Source of the DNA: JBBQXY01 sp051004815
GTDB lineage: Bacteria > Chloroflexota > Ktedonobacteria > Ktedonobacterales > Ktedonobacteraceae
Assembly (NCBI GenBank): GCA_051004815.1
Contig: JBPCJY010000170.1
Coordinates: forward strand, 1-28,188
Direction: 5' to 3'
DNA: 28,188 bases
In this document: positions 14,536 to 22,341 of the stretch, in pieces
Layout of the letters: every line of letters begins with the position of its first letter
How positions within the stretch are numbered: position 1 is the stretch's first letter
Made by a program: the position numbers and the translations under genes
Notes under the pieces: generated by a model
Told to the model about the DNA's origin: nothing
What the model saw: only the letters and a program-made list of their open reading frames with translations
The model's database searches: none

Positions 14536-14826
14536 GTGCCGTGGTGTAAGTTTTTTATTCCTAAAATTGCCTCGCCTCATGTCAAGCCAGATGACCCTGA
14601 TTTCAATGATAGCGTGATGTATGCCAAGTGTATCAAAGGCCATGTACTGCGCGATGCCAATGACTGGTACCTCTGCGAGAACCTACCAGCACCGGACGCT
14701 AAATGTTGGCAAGAGGGGGGAGACACGATCTTTTCTTTGCAACGTCGCAAACGTGGTGATAGTATGGCTGAACCAAACGAGCCAGAAAATACCAGTACCG
14801 CGACTCCTCAGCGCACAAGACCTTGA
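14536..14826 (+). CDS. small Cys/His-containing protein upstream of mutY, unknown
   Basis: 96 residues, GTG start with AAGGAAGG at 9-nt spacing. C4, C32, H35, C47 and C57 (CIKGH ... YLCENL ... KCW) could bind a metal, but the spacing does not match a zinc-ribbon family I recognise. The last 25 residues are a disordered Glu/Thr/Pro tail. It ends 11 nt before mutY, so the two are almost certainly cotranscribed. A role in repair cannot be claimed from this. Confidence 0.65.
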   Translation: MPWCKFFIPKIASPHVKPDDPDFNDSVMYAKCIKGHVLRDANDWYLCENLPAPDAKCWQEGGDTIFSLQRRKRGDSMAEPNEPENTSTATPQRTRP

Positions 14827-14837
14827 ACTGAGGTCGC

Positions 14838-15818
14838 ATGAGCAGGCAAGCTTCATCATCTATTTCTTTTCTACCCGCGCCCGATCACATTGCGCGGGTA
14901 CATCAGTTTTTGCTGCAATGGTATATGGCTGAGCAACGCGAGCTGCCCTGGCGTTCCACACATGACCCCTATGCTGTTCTTATTTCAGAGATCATGCTCC
15001 AACAAACGCAGGTCGAGCGCGTCCTACCCAAATATTTGCAGTTTTTAGCGGCTTTTCCAACGCTCGCTGACCTGGCCTCTGCTGCCACGGCTGATGTTAT
15101 CTCGGTATGGGTTCCCCTGGGCTATAATCGGCGGGCGGTCAACCTACAAGCCATCGCACGCCAGGTGATAGCCAAATACAATGGACGCATACCTGATACG
15201 ATTGAAGAACTGCTCACGCTCAAAGGCATTGGTCGCTACACCGCGGGAGCTATCGCCTGTTTTGCCTATCGCAAGCAAGTTGCTACCGTTGATACCAACA
15301 TACGACGCGTACTCCACCGCATCTTTCTTGGCTTAGAACAGCCAGAACCCCGGCTCAATGATGCGCAAATGCTATCATTGGCGGAACAGGTACTACCTGC
15401 TGGCGAAGCCTACAATTGGAACCAGGCCTTGATGGACCTGGGAGCCACGATCTGTAGCAGCGGCAATCCGCAATGTACCCGTTGTCCGCTACAGGAAAAT
15501 TGTCTCGCGTACAGTGAAATGAGCCAGCATAGCCTTTTCCCATCGGGTACTGTCTTACGCCAGTTGCGCAAAGTTGCCGAGAAAAAGGCAGATTATCAGG
15601 CGCAACCGTTTACGAGCACGAATCGGTATTTTCGGGGGCGCGTCGTCTCTTTGCTGCGTTCTTTACCGACGGATACACGCATGCAATTGGCCGATGTAGG
15701 CCTACAAATCAAACCAACCTATAGCGAAGAAGATCTGCCCTGGCTACAAAAACTCATTGATGGGTTGGCAAAGGATGGGCTGGTTGATTGCACGATGGAA
15801 GGTGTTCGCCTACCGTAA
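14838..15818 (+). CDS. mutY: adenine DNA glycosylase MutY, short form
   Basis: 326 residues of the HhH-GPD superfamily. LPWR is at 36-39 and the catalytic Glu E51 is in SEIMLQQTQVERV. The helix-hairpin-helix is LKGIGRYTAGA (128-138), with Y134, a MutY-typical residue where Nth has Lys. The catalytic Asp is D152 (VDTNIRR). The [4Fe-4S] loop is C206-x6-C213-x2-C216-x5-C222. It removes A mispaired with 8-oxoG. The usual NUDIX-like 8-oxoG-reading domain is missing. Instead a C-terminus of about 90 residues (RYFRGRVVSLLRSL ... LIDGLAKDGLV) resembles that of actinobacterial MutY. ATG 14838 follows GAGG with rather short spacing. Confidence 0.93.
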   Translation: MSRQASSSISFLPAPDHIARVHQFLLQWYMAEQRELPWRSTHDPYAVLISEIMLQQTQVERVLPKYLQFLAAFPTLADLASAATADVISVWVPLGYNRRAVNLQAIARQVIAKYNGRIPDTIEELLTLKGIGRYTAGAIACFAYRKQVATVDTNIRRVLHRIFLGLEQPEPRLNDAQMLSLAEQVLPAGEAYNWNQALMDLGATICSSGNPQCTRCPLQENCLAYSEMSQHSLFPSGTVLRQLRKVAEKKADYQAQPFTSTNRYFRGRVVSLLRSLPTDTRMQLADVGLQIKPTYSEEDLPWLQKLIDGLAKDGLVDCTMEGVRLP

Positions 15819-15925
15819 CACACCTGCCCATTCGTGCATAGAAATGGCCGTCATAGTGGATGAATGAACGCCTTTGTGCTACAGTATGGGTGAGGGTTTT
15901 TATATTTTTATAAAGGAGCACACCG

Positions 15926-16738
15926 TTGCGACTCACAAGTTTCAAAGATATAACCACGAGTTCTCGGCATATTTTCCTCTCACCGCATTTTGATGATGTC
16001 GTTTACTCCTGCGGCGGTACCTTAGCGGTACAGATCAGTAATGGGTTACGTCCATTAGTCATTACCGTCTTCGGCGGTATACCCCCACAGGGATTGACGG
16101 TCAGCCCGTTCGCTTTCGCAGTGCAGAAGGGTATGGGTGCGAGCAACCTCGATCCGGCAGCTTTGATGGAAAATCGGCGCAAAGAAGATGCCGCTGCGTT
16201 GGATTTCCTCGGCGCGAATTATCTCTGGCTCGACTACCTCGATGCTGTCTATCGTGGCAATCCGCCGTACTATACCTCAAATAGCCAGCTTATTGGGGGC
16301 GAGGTTCATCCTGCCGACATCGACATTGACCAACAACTGGCCCAAGACCTGATTGAGCTAGCTGATCGCCTTCCCGACGTCGTCTGGTATGCTCCGCTCG
16401 GTGTTGGTGGACATGTCGATCATCAGATTGTTACGTCCGCCGTCGATCGACTGGTTCAGCGTGGAGCGACCGTCAAACTGTACGAGGATTTCCCCTATGT
16501 CCTACAAGAGGGTGCATTGGAACAGCGTATGCATACTATCGGCGGGGCCTTTGAGCCAGCATACGTGGAGATGTCCGAAATGTTACCACTGCGCCTGGAA
16601 GCTTCAGAGATGTACGCATCGCAAGTGCAATTAAACTTTCATGACAGAAACCATATGCGTAAAGCGATGGAAGATTATACATACAGCATACGCCCAGTGC
16701 AGACCGTCCATTTAGAACGCTATTGGATACCAAGCTAA
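15926..16738 (+). CDS. PIG-L (LmbE-like) zinc-dependent deacetylase
   Basis: 270 residues from TTG 15926, chosen for its strong RBS (AAAGGAG, 7-nt spacing) and because the N-terminus then leads directly into the first strand. The first metal/catalytic motif is LSPHFDDVVYSCGGTL, a variant of the usual [AP]HPDD. The second is GVGGHVDHQIV, supplying the third metal ligand His. Family members remove N-acetyl groups from GlcNAc-containing lipids, thiol precursors (MshB, BshB) or antibiotics. There are no thiol-biosynthesis genes nearby, so the substrate is unknown. No signal peptide is present, so it is cytoplasmic. Confidence 0.9.
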   Translation: MRLTSFKDITTSSRHIFLSPHFDDVVYSCGGTLAVQISNGLRPLVITVFGGIPPQGLTVSPFAFAVQKGMGASNLDPAALMENRRKEDAAALDFLGANYLWLDYLDAVYRGNPPYYTSNSQLIGGEVHPADIDIDQQLAQDLIELADRLPDVVWYAPLGVGGHVDHQIVTSAVDRLVQRGATVKLYEDFPYVLQEGALEQRMHTIGGAFEPAYVEMSEMLPLRLEASEMYASQVQLNFHDRNHMRKAMEDYTYSIRPVQTVHLERYWIPS

Positions 16739-16748
16739 CATATTTGAG

Positions 16749-16781
16749 CGAGGTAGAACAAATACTTGTTCTGCCTCGTTT
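16749..16781 (+). terminator. intrinsic terminator after the PIG-L gene
   Basis: A 13-bp stem (CGAGGTAGAACAA / TTGTTCTGCCTCG, one T-G pair) with a 4-nt loop, followed by TTTA, 11 nt past the stop codon. Confidence 0.7.
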
Positions 16782-16823
16782 ACAGCTATGGTATGATGGT
16801 AGAAGCAAGGATATTCTCAATAA

Positions 16824-16852
16824 TTGACTGCGCCAAATAACAGTTGTAAAAA
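16824..16852 (+). promoter_or_regulatory. candidate promoter of the Ser/Thr kinase gene
   Basis: TTGACT (16824-16829), 17 bp, TAAAAA (16847-16852). The -35 box is good and the -10 mediocre; the leader would be about 60 nt. Confidence 0.45.
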
Positions 16853-16919
16853 ATAACAATAGCAATAAGATGCAACGCTATATAAACCAGGCAGTGTGGA
16901 TAGGTAGGAGTGAGGAGTG

Positions 16920-18779
16920 ATGAAGGGGATAGAAGGTTTAACGTTGGGACGCTACGAATTGCGTCACCGCTTAGCCCAGGGAGGCATGGCAGAGGTTTAT
17001 TTAGGCTATGACCGCCGCGTGCGCAGGCAAGTTGCGATTAAAGTACTGTATGGGCGCGATGAATTTTTTGTACGACGCTTCGAGCGCGAAGCTCTCGCTG
17101 TCGGTACGCTTTCTCACGATCATATTCTTCCCCTCTATGATTTTGGTGAACAACGTCCCTGGTACTATCTGGTCATGCCCTATGTCGAGGGCGGCACCCT
17201 TCGCGAATATCTGCTCAAACGCAAGCGACTCTCTTTAGAAGAGGCCGCAAGTTTTCTCGATCAAATAGCCTCATCGCTCCAATACGCCCACGATCATGGC
17301 GTTGTACATCGCGATGTAAAGCCCTCTAATATCTTGCTGCGGCGCGATGGCTATGCCTATCTTGTTGATTTTGGTCTGGCAAAGGCCATGATGGGCGCGG
17401 AATCTCTCACCAGCGCGGGTGCTATGGTTGGTACTCCCGAATACATGGCTCCAGAACAATCCAACGGCCAGAACGATTATCGCAGCGACATCTATTCGCT
17501 GGGCGTCATCCTCTATCAAATGTTGACTGGGCGCGTCCCCTTTATGGCAGAATCGCCTGTTGCCATCTCACTCAAACACATTCAGACGCAACCAACAGCC
17601 CCGCGTGAACTCAACGAAGAGATACCTCTGAGCGTTGAAGAGGTCATCATGAAAGCGATGGCGAAAGACCCTAACGAACGCTATCAAGAGGCACAAGCGT
17701 TATCCAGTGCCTATTGGAAAGCACTGCAAAACGAACAGGCACAACCCACTGTTTCTGAAACAGACACCCTACCCATAGTAACACATGAGAGCATTTCCGT
17801 TAACGAAGTTGAGCAGAAAGCTAACACATCATCGGCTATTACGCGCATTCTGCCAGAAACTGAACGAGAGACCATACTCCCGCGTGCCGTGCGCTTATTC
17901 TATCCTTTAATTGGCAAGTCCCACCCATCGGATGCTAGCAACGGTTCCGCCACAGAGAACTTCCGCTCAAAGCGGAATGTACGTCCTATTTTTGCCGCCT
18001 TGATCTGCCTACTCATCTTGTCGCTCATTATACCTATGGGCATCTCCTGGCTAGCACGGCCAGCTCCAAAAGTGAAAGCGGGGCAGCAAACACAAACGCA
18101 GACATTGGGCGTCCAGCAAACGGCTACCGGTCTCTCAGCTACCACTACAGCACAGGCAAGAATGCAAGCGATTCTGGCGGCACAATCCCGCGTCCAGGCC
18201 ACTGCTGGTATCACCGCGGCTATTGGAGCGGGTACTGTGCTCTACGAAGATGATTTGGACACTCAAGGCGGCGGTTGGGTAGACGATGGCTATCAATGCT
18301 ATTTCTCGGCACAGGGCTACCATGTTCGTAGTTATGCCGCGCCTGGTGCCGCGTGGTGTTATTCCAATCAACAACAATTCTCCAATGTGGTGATTACGGC
18401 CCAGGCGCAATTGCTGCGCGGCGACTTCTGTGGCCTTATCTTTCGCCTCAGTCCTAGCGGCAATGAATTCTATGTGCTGGAGATCAAAAACAATGGCGAC
18501 TACCGTTTTGTGCGAGCATTGAGCAATGATCCACAGGCATGGTTGACGCTCATTGACTGGACGCATTCTAACGCTATTCTCAGTGGCTATGGACACACCA
18601 ATACCTTTTTAATCCTGGCAACAAATGCGCATTTCCGCTTTTATATCAACAAGCAACTCATCGTCACCGACTTTAGCGATACACTCTATATGTCTGGCTT
18701 GATAGGCTTTTTAGTTGGGGGCGATAGCCATGGTGGTACCGAGGCCATTTTCAGTAATATATGGGTTTTCCAGAAGTGA
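16920..18779 (+). CDS. membrane Ser/Thr protein kinase with extracellular jelly-roll-like sensor
   Basis: 619 residues from ATG 16920 (AGGAG at 9 nt; GTG three bases earlier is also possible). The kinase domain spans about 11-268 and is complete: Gly loop LAQGGMAEVYLG, K41, HRDVKPSNIL (D132), DFGLAK (D150) and GTPEYMAPEQ. A juxtamembrane linker of about 90 residues precedes one membrane helix (about 360-385). An Ala/Thr/Gln-rich stalk follows, then an extracellular domain of about 190 residues rich in beta strands (LYEDDLDTQGGGW, FRLSPSGNEFYVLEI, LIGFLVGG). Its pattern resembles the LamG/DUF1080-type beta-sandwich attached to other Chloroflexota kinases. This is PknB-like topology: the outside ligand is unknown and the cytoplasmic output is phosphorylation. 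It is monocistronic. Confidence 0.93.
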   Translation: MKGIEGLTLGRYELRHRLAQGGMAEVYLGYDRRVRRQVAIKVLYGRDEFFVRRFEREALAVGTLSHDHILPLYDFGEQRPWYYLVMPYVEGGTLREYLLKRKRLSLEEAASFLDQIASSLQYAHDHGVVHRDVKPSNILLRRDGYAYLVDFGLAKAMMGAESLTSAGAMVGTPEYMAPEQSNGQNDYRSDIYSLGVILYQMLTGRVPFMAESPVAISLKHIQTQPTAPRELNEEIPLSVEEVIMKAMAKDPNERYQEAQALSSAYWKALQNEQAQPTVSETDTLPIVTHESISVNEVEQKANTSSAITRILPETERETILPRAVRLFYPLIGKSHPSDASNGSATENFRSKRNVRPIFAALICLLILSLIIPMGISWLARPAPKVKAGQQTQTQTLGVQQTATGLSATTTAQARMQAILAAQSRVQATAGITAAIGAGTVLYEDDLDTQGGGWVDDGYQCYFSAQGYHVRSYAAPGAAWCYSNQQQFSNVVITAQAQLLRGDFCGLIFRLSPSGNEFYVLEIKNNGDYRFVRALSNDPQAWLTLIDWTHSNAILSGYGHTNTFLILATNAHFRFYINKQLIVTDFSDTLYMSGLIGFLVGGDSHGGTEAIFSNIWVFQK

Positions 18780-18917
18780 TGCCTCATTTCCCCGTACTTA
18801 CTTGTCATTTTCCTAGCTCATTAGAACGTATTATATATACATGGGAAGGATTCTGAACCTCTCCCTTGTTATAACATATGATAGATACGAACACATTTTA
18901 GAGAGGTTACATTTTAC

Positions 18918-20441
18918 ATGAGTCTTGATACCACTGCTTCACCGCTGTTTCCTGTGAGTAGCCATACGACTACTGCAACACATACTGTCTACCTGGCACT
19001 CGGTTCCAATCTCGGCGACCGACGTGGGCATCTTTCTGCCGCAATACAACAATTGCGTGAGATTATGGCTGTTTCCGCTGTTTCATCTGTGTATGAAACG
19101 GAACCGGTCGGATATCTTGAGCAACCTCGTTTCCTCAATATGGTGTGCAGTGGTACGACACAACTTTCCGCACAGGAACTGTTAAAATACGCGAAGGGCA
19201 TTGAAGCAACTCTTGGGCGTCAAACTACCGTCCGTAATGGCCCACGGCCTATTGATATTGATATCATTTTTTTTGATGATCTCCGCCTGATGGAAGATGA
19301 TCTCACTGTTCCCCATCCCCGTATGGCGGAACGTGCCTTTGTGCTTGTGCCATTAGCTGAAATTGCTCCTGATCTCATTGACCCGGGGAGTGGGCAAACG
19401 GTAGAGGAATTATTGGCAACTGTCTCACAGAATGGTGTGAAAAAGATAGCGGCAAACTTACGTATAGCATTAGATAGAGATATACAGAGCGGCAAACCAG
19501 CTGTTCATGTTCGTCTTGGTCGCACCGGTGTTGTGGGAGTGCGAAAAGCCTTATTGATTGGGGACGAGGAGCACCAACAGTGGTTTGATGCGACATTTGA
19601 TCTGTATGCCGACCTCAATCCGAGACAGGCAGGCGCACATATGTCGCGCTTCAGTGATGCACTGGAAGAGGTGATCGAGCAGGTTGCATCGAATACGTGG
19701 CCAAAGATCGAATTGCTGGCGGAACATATCGCGCAGACCATTATCGGGAAACAGCAAGTATCTCGTGCCGAGGTCTACATTCGCACATCACTGCCTTTGC
19801 AGAAATGGACACCGGTCTCAGGTCGGCGCACGCAAGAAGTTTATGGGTTATTAGCCCAGGCTGTTGCTACTAAAGATGGCAGCAAACACTTGATCGGGGT
19901 CGAAGTTGAAGGCATGGTTGCCTGTCCATGCGCCCAGGATATGGTACATTCATTTGCCCGTCTGCGTCTACAGGAAGAAGGCTTTCCCACCGACGTGATC
20001 GAAAAGATGTTGGACGTGACACCACTAGCAACACATAATCAGCGTGGCCGGGCAACACTGCTGATTGGCACTGAGCAGAGTATCGAGGCTAAAGACCTGA
20101 TCGCTCTGGTAGAGAGTGCTATGAGTTCAGAGAATTACGCCTTGCTTAAACGACCCGATGAGCTGTATATCGTCAACAAAGCACATAGCCATCCGCGCTT
20201 TGTTGAAGATGTGGTGCGTGAGATTTTGCGAGCCATCGTTGACAAATATGCGAGCCTCTCTGATGACACCTTTGTTTGGGTGGGGCAACGCAACGAGGAA
20301 ACAATTCATAAATATGATGTCGAAGCTGAGGGGTGGGGTACTCTGGGCGAATTACGTGCCGAAATATTACATAATGCCGAGCTGGAACGTCATACTACTA
20401 AGGAGATATGGCTAGGCTTAATGGCATCTTCCAACCAATAG
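18918..20441 (+). CDS. bifunctional HPPK (FolK) - GTP cyclohydrolase of the FolE2/MptA family
   Basis: 507 residues. Residues 22-170 are 6-hydroxymethyl-7,8-dihydropterin pyrophosphokinase: LALGSNLGDRRGHL, YETEPVGYLEQPRFLNMV, RNGPRPIDIDII (D113/D115 bind Mg) and VPHPRMAERAFVL. Residues 195-500 are a COG1469-type GTP cyclohydrolase: RTGVVGVRKALL, DLYADLNPRQAGAHMSRF (H241), ACPCAQ (335-340, metal Cys) and ATHNQRGR. The first step of folate synthesis (GTP to dihydroneopterin or its cyclic phosphate) and the pyrophosphokinase step thus lie on one chain. The linker (170-195) is short and in frame, so this is a real fusion. ATG 18918 has GAGAGG upstream. I cannot decide between FolE2-like and MptA-like chemistry. 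Confidence 0.9.
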   Translation: MSLDTTASPLFPVSSHTTTATHTVYLALGSNLGDRRGHLSAAIQQLREIMAVSAVSSVYETEPVGYLEQPRFLNMVCSGTTQLSAQELLKYAKGIEATLGRQTTVRNGPRPIDIDIIFFDDLRLMEDDLTVPHPRMAERAFVLVPLAEIAPDLIDPGSGQTVEELLATVSQNGVKKIAANLRIALDRDIQSGKPAVHVRLGRTGVVGVRKALLIGDEEHQQWFDATFDLYADLNPRQAGAHMSRFSDALEEVIEQVASNTWPKIELLAEHIAQTIIGKQQVSRAEVYIRTSLPLQKWTPVSGRRTQEVYGLLAQAVATKDGSKHLIGVEVEGMVACPCAQDMVHSFARLRLQEEGFPTDVIEKMLDVTPLATHNQRGRATLLIGTEQSIEAKDLIALVESAMSSENYALLKRPDELYIVNKAHSHPRFVEDVVREILRAIVDKYASLSDDTFVWVGQRNEETIHKYDVEAEGWGTLGELRAEILHNAELERHTTKEIWLGLMASSNQ

Positions 20442-20496
20442 TGCTGGAAGATCGTAATTACTCTAGAGGATAGGGTGTTTTTAACCCGTTAACCTC

Positions 20497-20526
20497 TTAA
20501 CAAAAGGCGTTTTGCCATGCTATAAT
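20497..20526 (+). promoter_or_regulatory. promoter of the rsfS unit
   Basis: TTAACA (20497-20502), 18 bp, TATAAT (20521-20526) with an extended -10 (TGC before it). The leader is about 85 nt. Confidence 0.65.
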
Positions 20527-20616
20527 GCGGGTACAACGACATGTAGGTAATCGTCATATGCAAAAAATGCATGTGGCAGAAGCTGTTCTTATTAAATAGA
20601 GCATAAGGGAGTTTTT

Positions 20617-20976
20617 GTGGAGGGAGTTCTGTTAGACCCTGCTCAGTTAGCAAAGGTGGCAGTAGATGCCGCATCTGACAAAAAAGCCTCGGACATCATC
20701 TTATTGGATATCCGGGATGTAACTACTATCGCTGACTACTTTGTCATTTGTAGTGGGAACAATCCGCGTCAGATTCAGGCCATAGCGACTGCAATTGACG
20801 AAGAATTAGAAAAACAGGGAGCCAATGTGCTTCATCGAGAAGGAGTTGCCGAGTCTGGTTGGCTACTAATAGATTTTGGCGATGTCATCGTACACATCTT
20901 TGGGGCCAAAGAACGGGAATACTACCGATTGGAACGCCTTTGGAGTGAAGCAAAAACGGTAGTGTACCTGCAATAA
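20617..20976 (+). CDS. rsfS: ribosomal silencing factor RsfS
   Basis: 119 residues of the DUF143/Iojap family at normal length. Diagnostic stretches are KASDIILLDIRDVTTIADYF, CSGNNPRQIQAIA, SGWLLIDFGDVIVHIF and EREYYRLERLW. RsfS binds ribosomal protein uL14 on the 50S subunit and blocks subunit joining when nutrients are scarce. GTG start at 20617 behind AAGGGAG (5-nt spacing). The frequent partner nadD is not adjacent. A small membrane protein gene follows 28 nt later. Confidence 0.95.
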   Translation: MEGVLLDPAQLAKVAVDAASDKKASDIILLDIRDVTTIADYFVICSGNNPRQIQAIATAIDEELEKQGANVLHREGVAESGWLLIDFGDVIVHIFGAKEREYYRLERLWSEAKTVVYLQ

Positions 20977-21004
20977 CTCAATCTCACAGGAAAAGGTGGC
21001 GACG

Positions 21005-21184
21005 ATGACATTTTTTCGTAATCGTATGTTTCTTGAAGGGATCGCACTCGGTGGTGTCTGCGGCATTATTATCGGCTCAATCATTGCTTTCACCCTCGGC
21101 GAGAGCAGTGTTGGAGCAATGCGCCGCCTGATCGATCAACGATTCTCGCGTAAACGTGGGGTCGAATACAAATACTTGTATTAA
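21005..21184 (+). CDS. small single-pass membrane protein cotranscribed with rsfS
   Basis: 59 residues from ATG 21005 (AAAGG at 8 nt; GTG 20996 is in frame but too close to its AGGA). A Gly/Ile-rich membrane helix (about residues 10-32, GIALGGVCGIIIGSIIAF) is followed by a basic tail (RRLIDQRFSRKRG). The glycine pattern recalls YtxH-type small membrane proteins, but the identity is not certain. It is followed by a terminator hairpin. Confidence 0.6.
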   Translation: MTFFRNRMFLEGIALGGVCGIIIGSIIAFTLGESSVGAMRRLIDQRFSRKRGVEYKYLY

Positions 21185-21206
21185 CTACATCTAACCAAAT
21201 GGGCAT

Positions 21207-21238
21207 ACCAGGCTAACAGTGTTTTAGCCTGGTTATTT
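21207..21238 (+). terminator. terminator of the rsfS unit
   Basis: ACCAGGCTAA pairs with TTAGCCTGGT around a 7-nt loop and is followed by TATTTT, a modest U-tract. Confidence 0.65.
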
Positions 21239-21269
21239 TAAAATGCAAAAAACATGTAGAGGTGATATT

Positions 21270-22184
21270 GTGCGCTATATTATGCACTATATTGTGGCTG
21301 CACTCGCCGTTTTCTTGCTCGCATGTATCACTGCGCCCCTTCTTCCTACCTCCTATGCAGGCGGCCATGGTTGTGCTCAGCCTGTCCCACCAGGCATTCC
21401 AGGTTCTCCTGCGCCCGCACCAGCGGCTTCAGGCATTATTGTCATCAACGAAGTCCTACTCAATCCTCACTCGACCTGGAATTGCTCCGAGCATAATGCC
21501 TATTTTACCGCAACCGACTCTTGGATTGAGCTCTACAATACACAGAACCAGCCCTACAATCTCTATGCCGCTCACGCTACAATTGCAGATGACACGAATA
21601 CGGCTGTTTCTACCCTGCCCTTTGGGGCATCAATAGCTGCACATGGTTATCTCGTTCTCTTTCCATATTATATGAACTCTTTTTTCAAAGAAACAAGCAC
21701 ACCTACACTGAAGCTGGTTGTTTCCAATGTTATTGTTGATCAGGTTTCCGTTCCCTTGCTCGGCCTCGACCAGTCCTATGCTCGCACAGCCGATGGAGCT
21801 TCTACCTGGCAAATAAGCACGCTACCCACTATTGATGCCAGCAATACCTCGTTTGTAGTAACACCCACGACTTCGGCCTCATCCTCGCCTACATCTTCGT
21901 CTAACGGAGGTAGGAGCGGAACTGGGCAAGGAGGTTTTATGACGCCGACAAGGACAAGCAGTACAAATAGGGTGCTCGTCAGCGGGAGGCAGCCGCAATG
22001 GAGCAATATGCAACTCCCCACTGTAGCTACTATACCTACCGCTACCCTCTTGCAGTCATCGTCTGCTCCTTCGTCTACAGGTAATGTCGGACTCGATACA
22101 ACGCGACGTATCTTACTAACCATCCTCGTGATCGCCCTCGCACTAACACTGTTCTGGTGCTGGTGGCTCTATCGATCAACTTGA
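21270..22184 (+). CDS. surface-anchored lamin-tail-domain (LTD) protein
   Basis: 304 residues from GTG 21270, preferred over ATG 21243 because AGAGGTG stands 5 nt upstream and the signal peptide then starts at residue 1. The signal sequence (about 1-32) ends near LLPTSYAGG. A Pro/Ala linker follows, then an LTD domain (about 55-190: IVINEVLLNP, DSWIELYNTQNQPYNLY, FGASIAAHGYLVLF). A Ser/Thr/Asn-rich low-complexity stalk comes next, then a C-terminal membrane helix (last about 25 residues, LLTILVIALALTLFW). Bacterial LTD domains are found in secreted or wall-attached proteins and are thought to tether them to surfaces or nucleic acid. The partner is unknown. It follows the rsfS terminator and so is probably a separate unit. 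Confidence 0.8.
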   Translation: MRYIMHYIVAALAVFLLACITAPLLPTSYAGGHGCAQPVPPGIPGSPAPAPAASGIIVINEVLLNPHSTWNCSEHNAYFTATDSWIELYNTQNQPYNLYAAHATIADDTNTAVSTLPFGASIAAHGYLVLFPYYMNSFFKETSTPTLKLVVSNVIVDQVSVPLLGLDQSYARTADGASTWQISTLPTIDASNTSFVVTPTTSASSSPTSSSNGGRSGTGQGGFMTPTRTSSTNRVLVSGRQPQWSNMQLPTVATIPTATLLQSSSAPSSTGNVGLDTTRRILLTILVIALALTLFWCWWLYRST

Positions 22185-22341
22185 CGCTTTCTAGCCTTAA
22201 TGGTACGCTGAAAGACGTGAAGTATGGCGAGGTATGGCATCTTCCCATAGATCAATATGCATGGTATTATCATGGTATGAAGTAAACATAATTGTGTATT
22301 TCTCACAGCCAACTGTGTAGCCATCTCAGAAGGATCAATTC

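Noticed and set aside
22185..22341. Riboswitch or GntR-type operator upstream of glcD
   Set aside because: The region has repeated CATGG/TATGG words and a weak 5-bp inverted repeat, but no consistent operator symmetry or known aptamer pattern.
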